From: Grimontia hollisae CIP 101886
GTDB taxonomy: Bacteria > Pseudomonadota > Gammaproteobacteria > Enterobacterales > Vibrionaceae
Length of the DNA stretch: 64,000 bases
Direction of reading: 5' to 3'
NCBI RefSeq assembly: GCF_000176515.1
Contig: NZ_ADAQ01000012.1
Coordinates: 310,001 to 374,000 of the forward strand
Shown: positions 1-8,539 of the stretch, piece after piece
Position numbering within the stretch: position 1 is the stretch's first letter
Layout of the letters: every line of letters begins with the position of its first letter
Translations under genes and position numbers: made by a program
The notes under the pieces: generated by a model
Databases searched by the model: none
Seen by the model: only the letters and a program-made list of their open reading frames with translations
Told to the model about the DNA's origin: nothing

Positions 1-623
1 GCAGCACCAAGAGTCCGGATAATGCCGCCTCCGGCTTCATAAAGGCCGTCAGCGACACCCAGGTAAGCGGAGTCATGAGACCCAACATATTTCGGGTTGA
101 AGTGGACTCCGTTACTTTTCAGGGCGGCTTGTGTCAGCAAGGTCGCCGCAAATGCAGCAGGAGCGGGGAACGCGAGATCTTTACCTGCCAGATCTTCCAG
201 TGTTTTAACGGGCGAGCCTTTTCGCACCACCAGAATACCTTTGATGCGCTTGTCTTTGGCGTGTGCCACAGCTTTGTATCCCGGTGTCTGGTTAAACACG
301 GTGAAATGGTAAGGGTTCATGTAAGCAATGTCATACTTGCCTTCGCTGAGGCGTTTTTCAAACTCCGGAATATTGGGGGCAGTAGCAAAGCGGATCTTCA
401 GGCCTGAGAGCGTGCTGATCGCTTTCATTACAGGGCTCCAATCCCGGATCAGTTTGGCAGAGGACTGTTGGGGTACGATACCAAACACCAGTGGCTGGCC
501 GCTTTCGTCATGGGCACCTGCATGAGCGTGAGCGTGCATTGTCGATAGCATGAAAAAGCAACCGATGAGCATGCGCACCGATAGGTTAGGCCTATAGAAC
601 AGTCGTCCTACTATTGATCCCAT
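1..623 (-). CDS. PhnD-like phosphate/phosphite/phosphonate ABC transporter substrate-binding protein (partial)
   Basis: The reverse strand reads open from an ATG at 623 to the window edge, giving the first 207 residues. An AAGGA ribosome site lies about 9 bases upstream of that ATG. The N-terminus carries a hydrophobic segment and a His/Ala-rich stretch typical of an exported protein. The mature part begins VFGIVPQQSS and continues with YDIAYMNPYHF and KTLEDLAGKDLAFP. These are the phosphate/anion-pocket strands seen in PhnD-type periplasmic binding proteins. The family captures oxyanions such as phosphonate or phosphite for an ABC importer. The C-terminal part and any transporter partners lie outside the window, so the ligand is not assigned. 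Some members of this family act as ligand sensors beside signalling proteins, and that cannot be excluded here. Confidence 0.85.
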   Translation of the reverse strand, partial: MGSIVGRLFYRPNLSVRMLIGCFFMLSTMHAHAHAGAHDESGQPLVFGIVPQQSSAKLIRDWSPVMKAISTLSGLKIRFATAPNIPEFEKRLSEGKYDIAYMNPYHFTVFNQTPGYKAVAHAKDKRIKGILVVRKGSPVKTLEDLAGKDLAFPAPAAFAATLLTQAALKSNGVHFNPKYVGSHDSAYLGVADGLYEAGGGIIRTLGA

Positions 624-874
624 TCGTGTTATTTCCTTATCCACCTGATGTGTAAATAAATATAGTACAGTGTCTCATTTTTGCGTCAGTGTGGATTGGC
701 AGGAGTTAGGCGGTGCACATTTTGTGTTGCTATGACTGATTACGGAGACGTTCTTGTCTTTGGCAGTGGCTAACCCGCTGCAATTACGGTGAATCTAAGG
801 TAACCTTTGTGCCTGATTGGTTTTGGGGCACCGCGTAGGGCGCCCTGTTTAATGCGGTTGAATAAGGAGCGTTC

Positions 875-2062
875 ATGTCATCCGGGAAATTGAATACCAC
901 GTTGGTATCTGCAGGACGGAAAACGGCCTATTGTAAAGGCAGTGTCAACAGTGTCATCCAGCGCGCTTCATCGATTGTTTTTGAATCGGTAGAACAGAAA
1001 AAGCGGGCGACTAAACACCGTGGCGAGCGCGAATTGTTCTATGGTCGGCGGGGCACCCTGACACACTTCGCATTTCAAGATGCAATGGCAGAACTTGAAG
1101 GTGGGGCTGGCTGTGTGCTGTATCCGTGCGGCGCAGCAGCGATTGCTAACAGTCTTCTTTCATTCGTAAAAACCGGTGATCATGTATTGATGTCTGGTGG
1201 TGCCTATGAACCTACCCAGGCGTTTTGTAACACCATTTTGGCGGATATGGGTATTTCGACGACCTATTACGACCCCATGATTGGTGGCGGTCTCGGTACG
1301 TTGGTCACACCGAAAACCACGGTGGTTTTCCTTGAATCCCCGAGCTCTATCACCATGGAAGTTCCGGACATTCCTGCGATGGTAAAAGCCGTCCGTGCCG
1401 TGAATCCCAACGCTGTGATCATGATGGACAATACCTGGGCGGCAGGTGTTCTTTTTAACGCCCTTGAGCATGATATCGATATTTCCATTCAGGCTGGTAC
1501 CAAGTATATCGTGGGCCATTCTGATGCCATGATTGGCACGGCGGTCGCCAATGCACGCTGCTGGGAGCGTTTGCGTGAGCGTTCTTACCTGATGGGGCAA
1601 ATGGTGGATGCCGATACGGCATATATGGCTGCGCGGGGTCTGAGAACGCTGGGGGTTCGCCTGAAACAGCATCAGGAAAGCAGTATTGCTATTGCCAAGT
1701 GGTTGAGTGCGCGTCCCGACGTTGAGCGGGTTAACCACCCTGCGTTGCCAGAGTGCGTTGGGCACGAAAATTACCAGCGTGATTTCAATGGCTGCTGTGG
1801 TCTGTTCTCCTTTGTGCTGAAAGAGAAGCTCAGCCCGGAACAGATTGCCAGTTATCTCGACAATTTCACCCATTTCAGCATGGCGTTTTCGTGGGGCGGT
1901 TATGAGTCGTTGATCCTGACTAATCAACCGGAAGCGTTAAATGCGATTCGTCCTGCCGGTCCGGTGGATTTTAAAGGGACCTTAGTGCGTCTCCATATTG
2001 GCCTTGAAGATGTGGATGATCTGATTGCTGATCTTGAAGCAGGCTTTGAACGCTTGAAATAA
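875..2062 (+). CDS. metC: Cystathionine beta-lyase MetC
   Basis: This cytoplasmic PLP enzyme cleaves cystathionine to homocysteine, pyruvate and ammonia in methionine synthesis. At 395 residues it matches the length of Escherichia coli MetC. The PLP lysine is Lys210 in the segment [15 protein letters not shown], and Asp185 in MMDNTW is the residue that contacts the pyridine nitrogen. The substrate-phosphate loop and the Tyr/Arg motif [18 protein letters not shown] near residue 54 are also present. An AAGGAG ribosome site sits 6 bases before the ATG. The gene stands alone and ends at a strong bidirectional hairpin. The upstream 250 bases contain AGACGTTC, which resembles half of a MetJ box, but no convincing tandem array is seen. 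Confidence 0.95.
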   Translation: MSSGKLNTTLVSAGRKTAYCKGSVNSVIQRASSIVFESVEQKKRATKHRGERELFYGRRGTLTHFAFQDAMAELEGGAGCVLYPCGAAAIANSLLSFVKTGDHVLMSGGAYEPTQAFCNTILADMGISTTYYDPMIGGGLGTLVTPKTTVVFLESPSSITMEVPDIPAMVKAVRAVNPNAVIMMDNTWAAGVLFNALEHDIDISIQAGTKYIVGHSDAMIGTAVANARCWERLRERSYLMGQMVDADTAYMAARGLRTLGVRLKQHQESSIAIAKWLSARPDVERVNHPALPECVGHENYQRDFNGCCGLFSFVLKEKLSPEQIASYLDNFTHFSMAFSWGGYESLILTNQPEALNAIRPAGPVDFKGTLVRLHIGLEDVDDLIADLEAGFERLK

Positions 2063-2082
2063 AGCATGGGACAAGAAGGAAA

Positions 2083-2117
2083 AACGGCGCTGATGTGAAG
2101 TCAGCGCCGTTCTTTTA
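2083..2117. terminator. Bidirectional terminator between metC and the DsbA-like gene
   Basis: An 11-bp perfect inverted repeat (AACGGCGCTGA and its complement) encloses a 7-base loop. It is flanked by AAAA on the left and CTTTT on the right, so it can end transcription from both convergent genes. Confidence 0.9.
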
Positions 2118-2139
2118 TCTGTCATCCCCTGGGGATTGT

Positions 2140-2757
2140 TTACTGGCCTTTCGCTATCAGCATTTTTAATGTGTCGGCCAGATCCTCTGCGCTCTCATGT
2201 GCACGGGTATTGACCACATACTTGCCGTTAACGATAAACGTCGGCACGGATGTGATTTCGGACGCCACGGTGATTTGATCGGCTTTTTCCATCTCAGCGA
2301 ACATCACTTGTTGCTGTGCTTCTGTGAGATCAAAAGGTGACGTCAGACCATATTTTGCAAACAGTTCATTGAGAATAGCTCTGTTTTTGTCGCTATCTTT
2401 TGACTGCTGTTCTTGTACAAATGTAAACAGATCGTCGGTCAGGCCCGCGGGTGGGGGGGTATCAACCTGAGTCATGGCGGCGTAATAAATCAATGCGGTC
2501 AGGGTTGCACTCTCATTAAAAGTGACATGCGTTTTGCCGATTTTCACGTTTGCTGCTGTTTCAATGGCCGGGATTACCGTTTCTATTGAGCGGCAGTGAT
2601 CACAGGAAAGGCTGAACAGTTCGGTGACAACGGGCAGATCCTGAACGGTTATCGGTGTGTCCAGCGTGGTGTATTTTGAGGATTGTGGAGCCTCTTCACT
2701 GCAGCCTGACAAGGCAAGGGCGGTAATCAAGGGAAGAAAGAAACGTTTCAGCTTCAT
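2140..2757 (-). CDS. DsbA-family thiol-disulfide oxidoreductase, lipoprotein
   Basis: This is a predicted envelope thiol oxidoreductase of about 205 residues. The start chosen is the ATG at 2757; an in-frame TTG three codons earlier is possible. The N-terminus MKLKRFFLPLITALALSGC is a lipoprotein signal with the lipidated Cys at residue 19. The thioredoxin-fold active site is CDHC (residues 52-55) after the strand VVTELFSLS. The cis-proline loop TSVPTFIVNGKYVV lies near the C-terminus, and between them is the helical insertion typical of DsbA. The CxHC dipeptide favours an oxidant role in disulfide formation. Membrane anchoring and the position beside a giant secreted adhesin suggest that this is an accessory Dsb protein, not the housekeeping DsbA. 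That last point is inference. Confidence 0.85.
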   Translation of the reverse strand: MKLKRFFLPLITALALSGCSEEAPQSSKYTTLDTPITVQDLPVVTELFSLSCDHCRSIETVIPAIETAANVKIGKTHVTFNESATLTALIYYAAMTQVDTPPPAGLTDDLFTFVQEQQSKDSDKNRAILNELFAKYGLTSPFDLTEAQQQVMFAEMEKADQITVASEITSVPTFIVNGKYVVNTRAHESAEDLADTLKMLIAKGQ

Positions 2758-2845
2758 AACACTCAATCATTGTTTTTAGCGAGTTGTGCTCGCGATGGGT
2801 AGGTTTTTAGACGCAGGAGTATACCTTACCCCTGCGAAATTAAAG

Positions 2846-2878
2846 ACAAAAAGTTGCCAGCTGGGAGGCAGCTGGCAA
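2846..2878 (-). terminator. Rho-independent terminator of the VCBS/RTX adhesin gene
   Basis: A 10-bp perfect stem (TTGCCAGCTG) with a 5-base loop is followed on the minus strand by CTTTTTGTCTTT. It lies 31 bases after the adhesin stop codon. Confidence 0.9.
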
Positions 2879-2908
2879 GATGCGCTTGGGCTTTTTATGA
2901 TTTGTTGA

Positions 2909-5900
2909 TTAATCAATAATCATCTTGCTTTGCAGAACCATAGTGTCGATTACCGATGCGCTGATTTGCTCAGAGGTCATGCCACTGGTGTCAATGCTGT
3001 AGGCATATGCCATTTCTTCCACGCTCATATTATCAAACACTACCTGTTGGTCGACATGGCCATCTCCCTGGGTCGAGATATTCAGCATGGCGTGGCCCTC
3101 GCTATCATCCACCATAGAGAGATAACCTTCCAGAGGGTCTGAGGTTTCGTTGTTGAGCAAATCTGAAAGGTTGATGGCATCCTGTTGGGTGTTGAAGTCT
3201 ATGATATGGTCCACGGTGGGTTTATTCACCGTACCTTGGTCGCCTTGTAAGAATGCATAGGTATCTGAACCTGCACCGCCGGCGAGAAGGTCGTTACCCT
3301 GACCACCGACAAGGAGATCATCCCCCAAGCCGCCATCAATAATGTCGTCCCCGGCATTGCCATGGATAACATCATGGCCAGCATTGCCGAGTAAAATGTC
3401 GATGTCATTGCTGCCTGCGATACGGTCATTGCCGTCATTGCCTGAGAAGGTGATGTCATCGAGTGCAATCACATCACTCAACGAATGGCTGACACCGCCG
3501 GGCATTGCATTGGTGATTGCCGATTCAGAACCGCCGATCGTGACGTTAATCTGGGTTTGGGCACCGTTTGTCGCGGTCAGTGTGATGACCTCGGTGAGGG
3601 TATCGTTGTCGCCAAGGGCCGGTGTTGAGCGTGGATCTAGGGTGTATGTCCAGTTACCGTTGACCAGATTCAGCGAACCGTATTGCCCGTTTACGGTGGT
3701 ATCAGCAAACACGGGAGGTGTGTCGTTGGCATCTACCTCCAACATGAACAGGGTGCCTCTTGCCTCGAATGCGTCGGTGTCAGCGTTTTCTACTGCGATG
3801 TCACGGTAACGGAGACTGCCTTGACGGCTGGTAGAGTAGGGTAAATAGTTCAGTTGTGTGCCTGCCGGGATCTGAGGGCCAGATAGTTGAATAATGAAGT
3901 TGCCCTGTTCGTTAGGATCCCGGTGATGCCAGCGATCGCCGTCAAGATCGATATCTGCCACGCCAAAGGTGTAGCGGTTACCTGCATCGTCTGTGTAATC
4001 AAAGGTGTAGTCGAAGTTGACGTTGTAGAATCTGCCGTTGATCTCGACTTTTTGCGTCGTGTCGTACACGTATTCGTTGGTTCCTTGCCAGTCAGTACCG
4101 TCACCGTGCATCACACTGTCTGTATCATATATGCGTACAGTCGTCGCCTCCTTATGGAAACTGAGTGTTGGCGGCTCGTTTCCGATATATTGCATGTCTC
4201 CGGAGGTGAAGGAATAACCGTCGTTGAGCCAGAAAATATTTCTGATATCGACATACTCTCGGGTGACCGTGTCCGGAGCGACAAGGGTTCCACTGTTGGT
4301 ACCAACCACAAACGGGGCATCATTGGTACCTGAGATGGAGATGGTGATGTTTTGCACCGTGCCATCGGTGGCGCTCAGTGAGAGGGTGTCAGTGACATGG
4401 TCAGTGCCAGACAACGCTTCTGCTTTCGCATTGTCCAGTTTATAAGTCCAAACACCGTCTACCAGAGTGAGCGAGCCGTAATCACCTTGCACCGTCGTGT
4501 CGAGAAATGCCGGTGTATCATCGATATCGGGATCGGAAATGGCAAGAGTACCACTGACTTTAATGTCATCACCCATGTTGCCTTCGGTAACAGCACCGGT
4601 AAAGACACCGGTAACAACCGGCACGTCATCAATACCCTGGAGGGCAATCACAATCTCGTGTTGGCCCCCCTCAGAATCTGTAATGAGGAGGGTTTCCCGC
4701 ACTTCTTCTTTGATTTGCTGTGCTTTGCTTTCATCAACGGTGTAGGTCCAGTGTCCATCGGTGAGCACCAGAGTGCCGAATTCGCCCTGTACGGTGGTAT
4801 CTGGCAGGGTTGGATTATCGCCATTGTCGATGTCAGAGACCGAAATAATGCCGCTGGCAGAGATAGGCTGCGACTGTTGTTGTGTAGCCGTGACATAGAA
4901 GGCGACATCATTAAGGTCCCAGTCGCCACCGCCGACAGTGTCCTCCCAGCCAGAATAGGTTCCTTGATTGTCTTCATAGTCGTAACCGCCATTTTTCGAC
5001 GATTCGGAAACCAAGGCAGTACCATATGTGCTGCCTTGGTAAGCTATCACGCCGCTGCTGCCAAAACTCAGGTTCATGCTGCCGACGTTAAAGCCTTTAC
5101 TGTCCCCGTCCGGGATCATAAACAGTCCGACTTTTTCTCCCCCAGATGTATTGATATTGATGCTGGTGTTGTCCACGTCGTGGGCATTGTCAAAGAGGAT
5201 AGCAGCGCGGATCACGTTGCCGCTTGTATCCATCACGTAGTAACCGACGCTGTTTTGGTAAGAGGCATTAGATGTGATGTTGCCCAGATTGAGGTAGAGG
5301 TTGTCGCCATTGCCCACATCCCAGGTGCCGTCAGGGTTACGGTCCACCATGACATTCTGTGTCGATGGGGTTGTGGCGTTAATGGTGGCGGTGGTGTCGC
5401 CGGAAAGTACCGCCGCATCCTCACTGCCGGTCAGATTAACAGTGATAACCTGTGATGTGCCGTCTGATGCTGTGACGGTAAAGCTATCCTGTGCTGTTTC
5501 GTCTTCATCCAGCGGCTTGGCCTTTAGCGGATCCAGCGTATAAGTCCACTTACCGTCTGCCATCTCGAAAGTGCCGTATTCACCCGCCTGTGTGGTGGCA
5601 TTAAATGTGGGATTGTCACTGCTGTCTCTATCAGAAATCGACAGTGTGCCCGATGTGGTTATCGCATCCTCTCCGGTTACAGGCTGCGTACCTGCGTCTA
5701 TGTCGCCCGATATTGTGCCGCTGATAACAGCGGCATTGTCGGTGCCGGTTACTGAGATCACTATGTCATGGCTGGCACCCAGGGAATCGGTGATGGTGAT
5801 GGTGTCTGTCACTGTGGCACCTTCATCCAGCACAGCAGCCAGCTCTGGATCCAGGTTGTAGCTCCAGTTGCCTTCAACCATGCTGAAGGTACCGTATTGT

Positions 5901-8080
5901 CCCTGCTGGTGGATATCCGGCAGGGTGGGGGTATCGCTGGCGTCGGGATCACTGATAGAAACAAAGCCAGTGGCTGTGAGTGAATGGACTTCGTCTGTGA
6001 CGCTACCTGTGGTGTCACCGCTTAACACCGCGGCATCTTCGCTGCCGGTAATGGTGATCACAATATCGTATACTGTGCCGTCTGAGGCGGTGATGCTGAT
6101 AGTATCGGTAGTCGATTGGCCTTCATCCAGATACTGCGCCAGCTCGGGATCCAGAGTATAAGTCCAGTTACCGTTAACCAATGTCAGGGTGCCGTATTGC
6201 CCCGCTGTCGTGCCGTTCGGCAGTGTGGGGGAGTCGCCTGTGTCAACATCCACTAATTCAATACTGCCTGTTGCCGTTAATGTTGCGCTGCCTTCCTTAA
6301 TAGTTCCTGTAGTAGTGCCTGTCATCACCGGTTCCTGATCCGTGCCGGTTATCGAAATGATAATGTCATGGGTTGAGCCGTCTGATGCAGTCACAGTCAA
6401 GATATCAATCGTGGTTTCGCCTTCGGGTAAAGCGGCGACAGAACCAGGAGTAAGGGTGTATGTCCAGGTGCCATCGACAAGCACCAGTGACCCGTATTCG
6501 CCGTTGACAGTGGTGTCCGGTAGTGTAGGCGAGTGAGCAGAATCCGGGTCAAAAATGTTGATAAAGCCGGAGGTGGTGGGCGTTTCATTGTCAGACACTG
6601 AGCCAATGGTGTCACCTTTCAATATGGGCTTATCGTCGGTGCCTGTCACTGAGATGACGAGGGTTTGTTGGGTACCATCGCTTGCATACAGGGTGATGAT
6701 GTCGGTGCCAGTTTCGCCCGCATTAAGACGCGAGGCAGCCACGTTATTGAGGGTGTAGGTCCAATCTCCCCCCACCATTTCCAGCACTCCGTAATCACCG
6801 TCTATCGTGACATCATCGAACCTTGGGGTGTCATTGGCATCGGCATCTGTGATAGTCAGGGTGCCTGACACTGTCTGGACTTCACCGGTTGTATTGTCGG
6901 TTAATGCGGCCTTTGTCTTGCCGCTGATCACAGGCAGATCGTCTGTTCCCTGAATAGTGATACTGATGGTCAATGGTGTACCATCCTCGGCTTGCACGGT
7001 CAGGGTATCTGTCAGGTTCTCGCCTTCGCCCAGACGATTAATCGCGCCTTCGTCATCGTTAGAACGGTAGGTCCAGGAGCCTTTCTCATCAATGGTCAAT
7101 TCGCCCCAGCGTCCTTCAAGGATTTGCGCCGTAAACGCATTGTCATTGCCATCCACATCGGTAGCGGTTAATTGGCCGTAGGCCGTCATCGTGCCATCGG
7201 CCTCCACCACTGTGCCCACAATGTCACCGGCGATCACAGCGGGGTCATTGATACCGTCAATAGACAGAATGATTGGATGGGTACTGCCATCACTGGCGAC
7301 AATGGTGATGGTATCAGTGACACGTTCATTGTCATCCAGTGGTGCGACGGCCTCTTTCTCGACGGTATAAATCCAGTTGCCATTTTCAACCACCAGGGTG
7401 CCGTATGTTCCTTTGTAAGTGTCATCGACCAGCGTGGTTTGGTTATTCGAATCCGGATCAACTACCGTCAATGTGCCTGACACCGAAGCGGGTACTGTGC
7501 CTATACGGTCAGAGACAGAGGCGCGGGTATCGCCCTCGACAGTGGCTTCGTCATCCGTGCGGGTAACCGGCACTGTGATGGTTTCACTGCCCTCTTCCAA
7601 TGTCCCCTGTTGGGGGACAAAGCGCGCAGAGACCAACGCATTCGCTTGTTCTTCGGTCAGGCCGGCTGCGGTGAGGCCTGTGGTATCAAACCCCTGAATA
7701 TCTAACGTACCGGTTGCACCGTTGTACTCAATGACGACGCCAGTCGTGATAGCCGAACCACGGGCCCCTTCACCGGCCGCGGTTTCTGTCCCATCTCTTT
7801 GGGTGGGATCCTCCCCTTCTTCAATGGCGGCAATGATGTCCTGTACGTCTGAGGGAAACGCCAGGGGCTCAACGTTTCCTGCACGCACGAGGAGTGCTTC
7901 ATCAAGAACATCAATTTGCTCATCCTCCTCAGTCACCAACCAGCCATTACGCCCTCTCGGTACGGAAACGACATCGCCGGTTTGCAGCGGTGTACCTTGC
8001 GCAGCAGGAACCACCTCTCCGTTGGCTTTTACGATAAATACCTGCCCAACGACCTGACTGAGGAGCACATTGATAGCCAT
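2909..8080 (-). CDS. Giant VCBS-repeat RTX adhesin with LapA-type retention module
   Basis: This 1723-residue protein has the layout of a type I-secreted biofilm adhesin. Residues 1-110 resemble the LapA retention module: VVGQVFIVKANGEV, then DIIAAIEEGEDPTQ, then TAAG at residues 100-103, the motif cut by LapG-type periplasmic proteases. Ten VCBS-like repeats of about 100 residues follow, each with a core such as GEYGSLVLVDGTWTYTL and an end such as ITGTD. A DUF4114-like domain (GGDWDLNDVAFYV, bases about 4870-5370) interrupts the array after repeat seven. An unrecognised insert (bases about 3750-4300) precedes the last repeat. Residues about 1546-1607 carry calcium-binding GGxGxDxL RTX nonapeptides, followed by a C-terminal secretion region. 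The ribosome site is GGGAGGA. No type I exporter, lapG or lapD gene is nearby. Confidence 0.93.
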   Translation of the reverse strand: MAINVLLSQVVGQVFIVKANGEVVPAAQGTPLQTGDVVSVPRGRNGWLVTEEDEQIDVLDEALLVRAGNVEPLAFPSDVQDIIAAIEEGEDPTQRDGTETAAGEGARGSAITTGVVIEYNGATGTLDIQGFDTTGLTAAGLTEEQANALVSARFVPQQGTLEEGSETITVPVTRTDDEATVEGDTRASVSDRIGTVPASVSGTLTVVDPDSNNQTTLVDDTYKGTYGTLVVENGNWIYTVEKEAVAPLDDNERVTDTITIVASDGSTHPIILSIDGINDPAVIAGDIVGTVVEADGTMTAYGQLTATDVDGNDNAFTAQILEGRWGELTIDEKGSWTYRSNDDEGAINRLGEGENLTDTLTVQAEDGTPLTISITIQGTDDLPVISGKTKAALTDNTTGEVQTVSGTLTITDADANDTPRFDDVTIDGDYGVLEMVGGDWTYTLNNVAASRLNAGETGTDIITLYASDGTQQTLVISVTGTDDKPILKGDTIGSVSDNETPTTSGFINIFDPDSAHSPTLPDTTVNGEYGSLVLVDGTWTYTLTPGSVAALPEGETTIDILTVTASDGSTHDIIISITGTDQEPVMTGTTTGTIKEGSATLTATGSIELVDVDTGDSPTLPNGTTAGQYGTLTLVNGNWTYTLDPELAQYLDEGQSTTDTISITASDGTVYDIVITITGSEDAAVLSGDTTGSVTDEVHSLTATGFVSISDPDASDTPTLPDIHQQGQYGTFSMVEGNWSYNLDPELAAVLDEGATVTDTITITDSLGASHDIVISVTGTDNAAVISGTISGDIDAGTQPVTGEDAITTSGTLSISDRDSSDNPTFNATTQAGEYGTFEMADGKWTYTLDPLKAKPLDEDETAQDSFTVTASDGTSQVITVNLTGSEDAAVLSGDTTATINATTPSTQNVMVDRNPDGTWDVGNGDNLYLNLGNITSNASYQNSVGYYVMDTSGNVIRAAILFDNAHDVDNTSININTSGGEKVGLFMIPDGDSKGFNVGSMNLSFGSSGVIAYQGSTYGTALVSESSKNGGYDYEDNQGTYSGWEDTVGGGDWDLNDVAFYVTATQQQSQPISASGIISVSDIDNGDNPTLPDTTVQGEFGTLVLTDGHWTYTVDESKAQQIKEEVRETLLITDSEGGQHEIVIALQGIDDVPVVTGVFTGAVTEGNMGDDIKVSGTLAISDPDIDDTPAFLDTTVQGDYGSLTLVDGVWTYKLDNAKAEALSGTDHVTDTLSLSATDGTVQNITISISGTNDAPFVVGTNSGTLVAPDTVTREYVDIRNIFWLNDGYSFTSGDMQYIGNEPPTLSFHKEATTVRIYDTDSVMHGDGTDWQGTNEYVYDTTQKVEINGRFYNVNFDYTFDYTDDAGNRYTFGVADIDLDGDRWHHRDPNEQGNFIIQLSGPQIPAGTQLNYLPYSTSRQGSLRYRDIAVENADTDAFEARGTLFMLEVDANDTPPVFADTTVNGQYGSLNLVNGNWTYTLDPRSTPALGDNDTLTEVITLTATNGAQTQINVTIGGSESAITNAMPGGVSHSLSDVIALDDITFSGNDGNDRIAGSNDIDILLGNAGHDVIHGNAGDDIIDGGLGDDLLVGGQGNDLLAGGAGSDTYAFLQGDQGTVNKPTVDHIIDFNTQQDAINLSDLLNNETSDPLEGYLSMVDDSEGHAMLNISTQGDGHVDQQVVFDNMSVEEMAYAYSIDTSGMTSEQISASVIDTMVLQSKMIID

Positions 8081-8539
8081 ATCTTCCTCCCAACAAATGA
8101 TGACTCATTTATGTGATTTTTGTTCGTAAATTGAGCGATTTGTTAAAAATAGTACAGAACGATCTGGGTGATAAGAGAAGAAAAGCGGTTCAGTCGTTTT
8201 TCTTTGCATTTTGTTTCATATATGAGATTTAGTCTCTTTTAGACGTCACTTTGCTAATAAAACTGACATAAAGATTGGACTGGGAAAGGAGGAACATTGC
8301 TGTATGCAACTGAGAACCCTAAAAATAGAAGAGGGAGAGATTTGGCAGTCACGAAGAAAAGCCACTAGTTTTATAAAGTAATCGAAAGATTCGCCAATGA
8401 GATAAAAAAGGTTGCCGTGTAATAAGATCCAGCAATCTTCTCGTGTTGTAAGGTCGGCAGAGAATCGGCCAGTAGTGCATGAATTGGCGGTAGGTAGAGG
8501 CGGTTTCCGTCCCCAAAAGCTCTCTTAAAGGAAGGCCTA
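8081..8539. promoter_or_regulatory. Divergent intergenic region between adhesin and hybrid regulator
   Basis: These 459 bases separate two divergently transcribed signalling/adhesion genes and must hold both promoters. The part nearest the adhesin is AT-rich. A short hairpin, AATC-GAAA-GATT, lies at about 8387-8398, and GGTAGGTAG occurs at about 8488-8496. I could not build a known riboswitch from them. No open frame with a credible ribosome site is present. Confidence 0.4.

Noticed and set aside
700-870. MetJ operator before metC
   Set aside because: Only one imperfect AGACGTTC half-site is visible, without the expected tandem array.
2930-8057. Many long open frames on the plus strand within the adhesin gene
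   Set aside because: They are antisense shadows of the repeat-rich adhesin, with no ribosome sites or plausible proteins.
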